Shown piece by piece: positions 58,330 through 64,000 of a stretch of DNA of 64,000 nucleotides. How positions within the stretch are numbered: position 1 is the first letter of the stretch; each line of letters begins with the position of its first letter. The notes beneath the pieces were generated by a model. That model was not told the origin of the DNA, searched no databases, and was given only the letters and a program-made list of their open reading frames with translations. Source of the DNA: an uncultured Bacteroides sp. (GTDB lineage: Bacteria > Bacteroidota > Bacteroidia > Bacteroidales > Bacteroidaceae); assembly GCA_949294185.1 (NCBI GenBank), contig CASFGA010000004.1, positions 124,001-188,000 on the forward strand, given 5' to 3'. Position numbers and translations under genes: made by a program.

Positions 58330-58665
58330 ATGGATTACAAAAAAACAAACGCTCCTACGACTACCGTTACACGTGACCTTATGGAACTGTGTGAGGATAC
58401 GGGTAACATTTACGAAACTGTTGCCATTATCGGCAAACGTGCCAATCAGATTGCAACGGAGATGAAGAATGATCTTTCTAAGAAGTTGCAAGAATTTGCT
58501 TCGTATAATGATAATCTGGAGGAAGTATTTGAGAACAGAGAGCAGATTGAGATTTCCCGTTATTATGAGAAGCTTCCGAAACCTACTTTGATTGCCACTC
58601 AGGAGTATGTAGAAGGGAAAATATATTACAGGAATCCTGCCAAAGAAAAGGAAAAGTTGCAGTAA
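58330..58665 (+). CDS. rpoZ: RNA polymerase omega subunit, Bacteroidota type
   Basis: 111 residues. NIYETVAIIGKRANQIATEMKNDLSKKLQEF is the omega/Rpb6 signature, in the divergent Bacteroidota form that older annotation often misses. It assists folding and assembly of the beta' subunit. Second gene of the bamD operon. An imperfect hairpin follows it. Confidence 0.88.
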   Translation: MDYKKTNAPTTTVTRDLMELCEDTGNIYETVAIIGKRANQIATEMKNDLSKKLQEFASYNDNLEEVFENREQIEISRYYEKLPKPTLIATQEYVEGKIYYRNPAKEKEKLQ

Positions 58666-58712
58666 ACGGGAATCCGGAAGGAGTATTTTAAGGATTCTGG
58701 CAGATTGCAGGA

Positions 58713-58773
58713 GCGGAAAATCTCAGTATATGCATGCTTGTATAGGGATATGGGATTTTCTGCTTTGTTTTTA
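58713..58773 (+). terminator. Possible terminator after the omega gene
   Basis: An imperfect inverted repeat (58713-58722 and 58754-58763, 9 of 10 pairs) followed by TTTGTTTTT. Weak but well placed before the DUF4293 gene. Confidence 0.45.
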
Positions 58774-58818
58774 TGAAGTAAGGGTACTTGATTTTTTAAT
58801 GATTAGATTGTTGTTTTT

Positions 58819-59274
58819 ATGATACAGCGTATTCAGACTGTTTATTTGTTGTTGGTGGCCATATTGATGGTTGTTATGATGTCTTTTCCTGTAGGGAGTT
58901 TCGTTTCCGCAGACTATAGCATACCGGCTACAGAGTTTACTAATCTGGCAGTTGTCTCTGCTGATGGAGTGAGCGATTACGCGCCGTGGGCTCTTTTTGC
59001 CATATTGACAGTTGCGGCGGTCATATCGCTCGTTACGATTTTCCTTTATAGAAAACGTATGTTGCAGATTCGTCTGACTCTTTTTAATAGCATCCTGCTG
59101 ATCGGCTATTATGTAACATTGGTCGTTTTCGTCTTCAAGCTGAAAGGAGATTGCAGGTTTATTCCGTCGTGGACTGTTTGCCTGCCGCTGATTTCAATCA
59201 TACTGAATTGGCTGGCAATCCGTGCCATCGGCAAGGATGAAATGTTGGTAAAGGCGTACGAAAGGTTACGTTGA
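58819..59274 (+). CDS. DUF4293 family membrane protein
   Basis: 151 residues with four membrane helices (about 6-28, 53-76, 83-105, 114-132). The start IQRIQTVYLLLVAILM and the end 'LAIRAIGKDEMLVKAYERLR' with a basic tail match the DUF4293 family of Bacteroidota. Function unknown. It lies after bamD-omega but probably as a separate unit (153-bp gap with a possible terminator). A strong terminator follows. Confidence 0.88.
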   Translation: MIQRIQTVYLLLVAILMVVMMSFPVGSFVSADYSIPATEFTNLAVVSADGVSDYAPWALFAILTVAAVISLVTIFLYRKRMLQIRLTLFNSILLIGYYVTLVVFVFKLKGDCRFIPSWTVCLPLISIILNWLAIRAIGKDEMLVKAYERLR

Positions 59275-59284
59275 GATATGCAAT

Positions 59285-59325
59285 AAAGGCAGCCTTCAGA
59301 AAAATCCGAGGCTGCCTTTGTTTTT
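59285..59325. terminator. Terminator between convergent DUF4293 and helicase genes
   Basis: A perfect 11-bp inverted repeat (59285-59295 and 59309-59319) with a T-rich stretch after it (TGTTTTT on plus). Confidence 0.75.
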
Positions 59326-59350
59326 ATACTTGCAATCGGGCAGGAATCAC

Positions 59351-60619
59351 TCAATTTTTGGTTGTCCGCTGTTGTCTGTTTTTGGAGTTCTGCTTTCCTG
59401 ACGGATGTTTTTTCCCGTTTCCTTTGTTTTTCCAGGCATTTCCGTTCCGGCGGGAACGTGGAGCATGGGGTGCATATACAGGAACTTCGCCCAACTCTGA
59501 AGGCACAGGAATCTTATAGATGCTTTTTCCAAGAAAATCTTCTATTTGCTTGAAGCGCGTCTGTTCAGTTTCACTGACGAATGTGATGGCGCAACCGTCG
59601 TTGTTGGCACGTGCGGTTCGTCCGATGCGGTGCACGTAATCTTCATTATCATGCGGAACATCGTAATTTATCACCAGACGGATATCATCAATATCTATAC
59701 CTCGCGCCACGATGTCTGTCGCTACAAGAATGTTGATTCTTCCGTTCCTAAATTCATGCATGATGGCTTCTCGCTGGCATTGTTCCAGATCGGAATGCAT
59801 TTCGCCTACGTTCAGCTTGAGTCTTTTCAGGGATTTGGTTACCTCTTTTACCTTCAGTTTGGATGACGCGAATATGATTACGCGTTCCGGTTGCTGCGCA
59901 TTGAAAAGGTTTTCTATAATACCCAACTTCTGGGCTTCATAGCATACGTATGCTGCTTGGATTATTTTGTCGGCAGGTTTTGATACTGCCAATTTCACCT
60001 CTACGGGGTCGGTCAAAATTGTTTTTGCTAATTGCTGTATCTTGTTTGGCATAGTAGCAGAAAACATTATTGTCTGGCGTTCCTTGGGCAGATACTTGAC
60101 AATTTGCATGATATCATCGGCGAATCCCATATCCAGCATGCGGTCAGCTTCGTCTAAGATAAAGAATGAAACTTTCGACAAATCGACATAACCGAGGCTT
60201 AAATGGCTGATTAAGCGGCCTGGGGTAGCGATTACCACATCGGCTCCCAAGGTAAGCCCCTTTTTTTCCTGTTCAAAACGGATGCCGTCATTGCCTCCAT
60301 ATACGGCTACACTCGATGCCGGCATGAAGTAGGAAAAACCTTCCATCTGTTGGTCTATTTGCTGGGCGAGTTCCCGAGTGGGCGACATGATGATGCAGTT
60401 AATGGAATCGGCTGGGTATGTTCCTTTGCTAAGTTGGTTTAATACGGGTAACAGATATGCAGCAGTCTTTCCGGTTCCGGTTTGTGCTACGCCTATCAGA
60501 TCTCTTCCTTCTAAAATAACAGGTATTGTATGCTCTTGCACCGGCGTGCATTCCCGGAAATTCATGGCATCCAATGCCTGTAATACACATTCTTCTAAGT
60601 TCAGTTCTGAAAACTTCAT
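59351..60619 (-). CDS. DEAD-box ATP-dependent RNA helicase
   Basis: 422 residues. All core motifs are seen: Q motif FRECTPVQEHTIP, motif I AQTGTGKT, Ia PTRELAQQ, II DEAD, III SAT, V ATDIVARGIDI and VI HRIGRTARA. The C-terminal 50 residues are strongly basic (RSRRNGNAWKNKGNGKKHPSGKQ), an RNA-tethering tail as in RhlE-type helicases. It likely acts in ribosome assembly or cold-adapted mRNA handling. It lies 22 bp after serB, probably cotranscribed. Confidence 0.95.
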   Translation of the reverse strand: MKFSELNLEECVLQALDAMNFRECTPVQEHTIPVILEGRDLIGVAQTGTGKTAAYLLPVLNQLSKGTYPADSINCIIMSPTRELAQQIDQQMEGFSYFMPASSVAVYGGNDGIRFEQEKKGLTLGADVVIATPGRLISHLSLGYVDLSKVSFFILDEADRMLDMGFADDIMQIVKYLPKERQTIMFSATMPNKIQQLAKTILTDPVEVKLAVSKPADKIIQAAYVCYEAQKLGIIENLFNAQQPERVIIFASSKLKVKEVTKSLKRLKLNVGEMHSDLEQCQREAIMHEFRNGRINILVATDIVARGIDIDDIRLVINYDVPHDNEDYVHRIGRTARANNDGCAITFVSETEQTRFKQIEDFLGKSIYKIPVPSELGEVPVYAPHAPRSRRNGNAWKNKGNGKKHPSGKQNSKNRQQRTTKN

Positions 60620-60641
60620 ATATCATTAATTCTTTTTGTTC

Positions 60642-61874
60642 TTATAGTTTTCCCCGTTCCTCCAAGTACGAATCTTTGAAGCCGAGGAAATAAAGTACTC
60701 CGTCAAGTCCGATAGTGTTGATTGATTGACGGGCATTCGCCACTACTTTGGGCTTGGCATGGAAGGCGATACCTAATCCCGCAACGGAGAGCATAGGCAA
60801 ATCATTGGCTCCGTCGCCTACGGCAATCGTTTGTGCTATGTCCACCTTTTCCACTTGTGCGATGAGTTGCAGCAGTTCGGCCTTACGCTTTCCGTCTACG
60901 ATATCTCCCAAATATTTTCCGGTCAGTTTTCCGTCGACTATTTCAAGTTGGTTGGCATATACATAGTCAATGCCGAATTTTTCTTTTAAGTAGTTGCCGA
61001 AATAAGTAAATCCTCCGGAAAGGATGGCTATCTTATATCCATAACGCTTCAGTACGTACATCAAACGTTCCACTCCTTCCGTAATCGGCAGATTTTCGGC
61101 TATATCTTTCATGACACTTTCATCGAGTCCTTTCAGCAGTGCCACCCTTTCCTTAAAACTTTCCTTGAAGTCAATTTCTCCCCGCATTGCACGCTCGGTG
61201 ATGGCTTTTACCTGATCTCCTACACCCGCACGCATGGCCAACTCGTCGATTACCTCTGTCTCAATCAGGGTTGAATCCATATCAAAACAAATAAGTCTGC
61301 GCATCCGGCGGTACATATTGTCTTGCTGAAATGAGAAATCCATAGATAAGGCGCCGCTCAGTTTCATAAGCTGTTTTTGGAGTTCCTCCTTGTTTTTTGG
61401 AGTTCCCCGGACAGAGAACTCGATGCATGCCCTGACACTCGCCTTTTTTTCATTTAATGGAATGCGGCCTGTAAGCCGACGAATTCCGTCGATGTTCAGC
61501 TGTTGGTCTGCCAGAATCTTGGTTGCCCCCGCTATTTGGGCAGCAGTAAGTTTTCTTCCCAACAGGGTGAGAATATATCGGTTCTTGCCTTGCATGTTCA
61601 CCCAGTCTTCGTATTCCTGAGCTGTGATAGGGTAAAAACGGATGTTTATGCCCAGTTCGGAAGCCTTGAAGAGCAGGTCTTTCATTATATTGCCCGAGTC
61701 ACGGTCGCAGCATTTGAAGAGAATACCCAGCGAAAGCGTGCTGTGAATGTCGGCTTGGCCGATGTCCATGATGTCTACATCATATTTCGACAGGATTTCC
61801 GATATGGACGCAGTAAGTCCCGGACGGTCTACACCGCTGATGCGAATCAATATTAACTCTGTTTTGCCTTCCAT
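60642..61874 (-). CDS. serB: Phosphoserine phosphatase with N-terminal ACT domains
   Basis: 410 residues from ATG 61874 (MEGKTELILIRISGVDRPGL); the open frame goes 54 codons further but overlaps the promoter box. Two ACT-like domains occupy about 1-175, then a HAD phosphatase with the nucleophile motif DMDST (198-202), the SGGFTYF motif II and the GDGANDLPML motif IV. It removes phosphate from phosphoserine, the last step of serine synthesis. The ACT part could sense serine, a control that the short SerA in this window lacks. Confidence 0.95.
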   Translation of the reverse strand: MEGKTELILIRISGVDRPGLTASISEILSKYDVDIMDIGQADIHSTLSLGILFKCCDRDSGNIMKDLLFKASELGINIRFYPITAQEYEDWVNMQGKNRYILTLLGRKLTAAQIAGATKILADQQLNIDGIRRLTGRIPLNEKKASVRACIEFSVRGTPKNKEELQKQLMKLSGALSMDFSFQQDNMYRRMRRLICFDMDSTLIETEVIDELAMRAGVGDQVKAITERAMRGEIDFKESFKERVALLKGLDESVMKDIAENLPITEGVERLMYVLKRYGYKIAILSGGFTYFGNYLKEKFGIDYVYANQLEIVDGKLTGKYLGDIVDGKRKAELLQLIAQVEKVDIAQTIAVGDGANDLPMLSVAGLGIAFHAKPKVVANARQSINTIGLDGVLYFLGFKDSYLEERGKL

Positions 61875-61909
61875 GAGTGTAACGCTTATACCTATATAAT
61901 AAATGTATG

Positions 61910-61917
61910 CAAATGTA
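61910..61917 (-). promoter_or_regulatory. Candidate serB promoter (-7 box)
   Basis: TACATTTG on the minus strand, a full -7 match, 35 bp upstream of the chosen serB ATG. Confidence 0.5.
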
Positions 61918-62077
61918 CAAATTAAATTATAGCGAAAGGCTAAATGAAGTTGGTTTTTGATGGATTTTGTTTGATTTTCTGTCATCCGATCGATTGGCCA
62001 AAGCTTAAAAGAATATAAATCTATGCTGTAAAACATAAATATTATTTGCTTTTCTGTTTTTTCTTAAGAAAAATCTT

Positions 62078-62085
62078 TACCTTTG
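62078..62085 (+). promoter_or_regulatory. Candidate promoter of the thioredoxin-fold gene (-7 box)
   Basis: TACCTTTG, a full -7 match, 109 bp upstream of the ATG at 62195, giving an unusually long leader for this window. The rest of the 320-bp gap (61875-62194) holds only the serB promoter and no gene. Confidence 0.5.
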
Positions 62086-62194
62086 TCCCGGATTTCCAAA
62101 GAAGATGCCGTATGATGCGGATATCTGAAGCAAGGTTCCGGGCGGAAATTACTGTGTAGGGCAGTCCCGGATAGTATTAACTAAAATCAGTTAC

Positions 62195-62689
62195 ATGATT
62201 AAAAATGTAAGGTGGTTTTTTGTTGTATTAATAATAAGTTCCTTACTTTCTCTTTCATTCAGTAAAGAGAGTTCTGTCACAGAGAGATTGACTTTAGGGG
62301 AAACTGCTCCGGAGTTGGTTTTCTGTAATGAAGCGCAGCCGCTCAATCTGCGCAGTGCCGATGGCAATTATACCTTATTGAGCTTTTGGGCAAGTTATGA
62401 CGCTGCTTCGCGTGAGCGGAATGCCACATTGAGCCATGCAGTGGAGAGCGATGCCCGTGTGAAGATGATTTCTGTCTCCTTTGACCGTTATCGTTCTGTA
62501 TTTGATGCTGCGATACGGCAGGACAAGATAGATGCAACGGCATGTTATCTGGAGACAGAGGGCAAGGATTCGGATATCTTCAAGCAGTATGGCTTGAAGA
62601 GCGGCTTTAAAAACTACTTGGTTGACAGTAAAGGAATAATCGTTGCCAAGAATGTGACCGCAGACGAATTGGCTTCCTATATGGATTGA
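62195..62689 (+). CDS. Exported thioredoxin-fold protein lacking the CxxC active site
   Basis: 164 residues. Signal peptide or membrane anchor at 5-22, then a TlpA/AhpC-like thioredoxin fold (LGETAPELVF, LLSFWASYDAASRER, a VSFDRYRSVFDAAIRQD strand-helix, KNYLVDSKGIIVAKN). At the active-site position where WCGPC is expected the sequence reads SYDAAS: Asp69 and Ser72 replace the two Cys. The cis-Pro position is also lost (GFKNYLVD). It cannot act as a dithiol oxidoreductase; it may be a binding or structural relative. Its function is unknown. Confidence 0.8.
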   Translation: MIKNVRWFFVVLIISSLLSLSFSKESSVTERLTLGETAPELVFCNEAQPLNLRSADGNYTLLSFWASYDAASRERNATLSHAVESDARVKMISVSFDRYRSVFDAAIRQDKIDATACYLETEGKDSDIFKQYGLKSGFKNYLVDSKGIIVAKNVTADELASYMD

Positions 62690-62741
62690 TAGGAAGTTTT
62701 CCCCAGGTGGAAAGAATAGAATAGGAATACAACAAAAAAGC

Positions 62742-62786
62742 AAAAGTTGCAGTGAAAGCCCAAAAGGTTTCATTGCAACTTTTTTA
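62742..62786 (+). terminator. Terminator after the thioredoxin-fold gene
   Basis: A 16-bp inverted repeat with one mismatch (62742-62757 and 62768-62783) followed by TTT. The remaining gap to 62902 holds nothing recognised. Confidence 0.8.
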
Positions 62787-62902
62787 TTTTGAGATGTCCT
62801 GTCGGAAAAATGTTTTTCCCCTTTCAAAAAAAGATTTCCCCTATGGGACAATTCTTTTTAGCACCGGAGATAATGACACGCTGAATGCAGTCCGAACAGA
62901 TA

Positions 62903-64000
62903 TCATTTGGGAGCTTTGCGGTATAGATAGACCGCAATGAACATATAGATGATGTTCGGAATCCAGACTGCAAGGTTCGGATGCATGTTTCCGTTGATGG
63001 CAAATGTCGATGATATGGTCTGAAATAAAATATATGAGAAGCTTAATGCGATGCCGATACCCAAATGCAGTCCCATTCCCCCTTTCCGCTTTTGGGATGA
63101 CAGGGAGAGACCGATGACCGTCAGGATGAAAGCGGCGAATGAGGTGGCGATACGCCGGTAATATTCCACTTCAAAAACCTTGATATTGGCAAATCCGCGC
63201 TGCTTTTGCTTGTCGATATATTCTCGCAGTTGCGGACTGGTCATGGTTTCCTGCTGCCCTCGCGTGATAAGAAAGTCTTGCGGCTCCATGTTGATGATAG
63301 AGTCAAGTCGGTCTCCGGAAGTGATCGTTTCGCGCATTCCCTTCATTTCGCGTAGCATATAATCTTTGATAATCCATTTATGGACATGGGCCGTATCGTA
63401 GGTGATGCGGCGGGCGGTGAGGTGGGATACCAGTTTATGGTCTTCAAACTTGTCTAAAGAGAAGCGGTAGCCCGTCTTGTTGTAGTTTTCGTACCGCTCC
63501 ATATAGGCAATTACACCCGAGTCCACCTCCAGTTGGATATTGCGGGCGTAGTTTGTTGACTTCTTGTTCTTGTATATTCGCTCGAACTCCAGTCGCGTTA
63601 CACTGCCTGTCGGGATGACTTCGGTGCTTAAAACATAAGTTACCAGCGCAATGATACCCGCGGAAATCATGTAGGGAACCATCAGCCGCTTAAAGCTCAT
63701 GCCGGTGGAGAACATGGCGATAATTTCGGAATTCTCTGCCAGTTTCGATGTAAAGAATATGACCGCGATGAATACGAACAGCGGACTGAAAAGATTTGTA
63801 TAGTAGGGTATGAAATTCAGGTAATAGTCAAATGCAATCGCTTGAAGCGGCGCCTTGTTTCTGATAAAGTCATCAATGTTTTCATTGATGTCGAAAACGA
63901 CAGCGATTGAAATAATCAAAGCGATGGCAAAAAAGTATGTACCCAGAAACTTGACTATAATGTATCGGTCAAGCCTCTTCAGCCATTTCCGTTTGAACAG
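62903..64000 (-). CDS. LptF/LptG-family LPS export permease (cut by window end)
   Basis: 366 codons are visible; the frame is open to base 64000 (LKRLDRYIIVKFLGTYFFAIALII), with no ATG inside the window, so only the first few codons are missing. YjgP/YjgQ family: N-terminal helix pair, a periplasmic beta-jellyroll (about 130-240), and C-terminal helices (SFAAFILTVIGLSL, then a terminal IPNIIYMFIAVYLYRKAPK). It would form the inner-membrane part of the lipopolysaccharide transporter that drives LPS to the outer membrane. Whether LptF or LptG cannot be decided. Confidence 0.92.
   Translation of the reverse strand: MFKRKWLKRLDRYIIVKFLGTYFFAIALIISIAVVFDINENIDDFIRNKAPLQAIAFDYYLNFIPYYTNLFSPLFVFIAVIFFTSKLAENSEIIAMFSTGMSFKRLMVPYMISAGIIALVTYVLSTEVIPTGSVTRLEFERIYKNKKSTNYARNIQLEVDSGVIAYMERYENYNKTGYRFSLDKFEDHKLVSHLTARRITYDTAHVHKWIIKDYMLREMKGMRETITSGDRLDSIINMEPQDFLITRGQQETMTSPQLREYIDKQKQRGFANIKVFEVEYYRRIATSFAAFILTVIGLSLSSQKRKGGMGLHLGIGIALSFSYILFQTISSTFAINGNMHPNLAVWIPNIIYMFIAVYLYRKAPK

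Overview
The window looks like chromosomal DNA of a gut Bacteroides or a close relative in the Bacteroidales. The evidence is a Bacteroides-type -7 box (TAnnTTTG, in a few places with a TTTG-like -33 element) in front of many transcription units, several families typical of Bacteroidota (DUF5063, DUF5687, DUF4293, the long DUF5112/5113-type sensor kinase, a FeoA-FeoB fusion, the Bacteroidota RNA polymerase omega protein), and generally weak Shine-Dalgarno sequences. No insertion sequence, prophage, integrase, CRISPR array or SusCD polysaccharide locus was found. Most of the window is core metabolism and envelope biogenesis. Both edges cut genes: serC at the left, an LptF/LptG-type permease at the right.

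Layout. 0-3 kb: serC-serA (serine synthesis), a BamE-like small protein and DUF1015. 3.2-7.7 kb: divergent uxaB/uxaC (hexuronate catabolism), a metallo-beta-lactamase-fold protein and an FKBP-type prolyl isomerase. 7.9-8.3 kb: four tRNA genes (Lys, Lys, Cys, Cys). 8.4-11 kb: feoAB fusion with a 51-residue Cys-rich FeoB companion. 11.2-12.8 kb: tilS and a 58-residue Hc1-like histone. 12.9-18.7 kb: a signalling operon with a 1452-residue tandem sensor kinase, a response regulator and a shrunken AbgT-like membrane protein. 18.8-29.1 kb: a TlpA-like lipoprotein, then a minus-strand operon ftsK-lolA-trxB-M16 peptidase-DUF5687-ABC ATPase. 29.2-31.7 kb: DUF5063, a 3'-5' exonuclease and an rRNA methyltransferase. 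31.9-36.3 kb: the second hexuronate locus (KDPG aldolase, KDG kinase, a LacI-type regulator and uxaA). 36.4-41.1 kb: an orphan HpaII-like protein, thiD, fabD and a cytoplasmic GH13 amylase. 41.2-46 kb: operon pyrB-pyrI-flavin reductase-outer membrane protein-glyA-ompA. 46-54 kb: PBP1A, then DUF3298-rsmG-MBL-gcvP. 54-64 kb: lipB, acyl-CoA ligase, EamA transporter, bamD-omega-DUF4293, a DEAD-box helicase, serB, a cysteine-less thioredoxin-fold protein and the LptF/G permease.

How the genes work together. uxaC, uxaB, uxaA, kdgK and the KDPG aldolase make a complete route from glucuronate/galacturonate to pyruvate and glyceraldehyde-3-phosphate, split between two loci about 26 kb apart. The second locus is probably controlled by its own LacI-family repressor: a 16-bp palindrome with a central CG abuts and slightly overlaps the kdgK promoter. 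serC, serA and serB give the full serine pathway, and glyA and gcvP continue it into glycine and one-carbon metabolism.

The most unusual object is the sensor kinase at 12923-17281. It has two kinase modules in one chain. The first keeps an intact ATP-binding domain but has Asp where the phospho-accepting His should be; the second keeps the His but has lost the ATP-binding boxes. This suggests an obligate internal relay to the adjacent response regulator. Two other unusual items are an HpaII-like restriction-endonuclease homologue with no methyltransferase beside it and a substituted putative catalytic Lys, and an AbgT-like protein that seems to have lost its middle.
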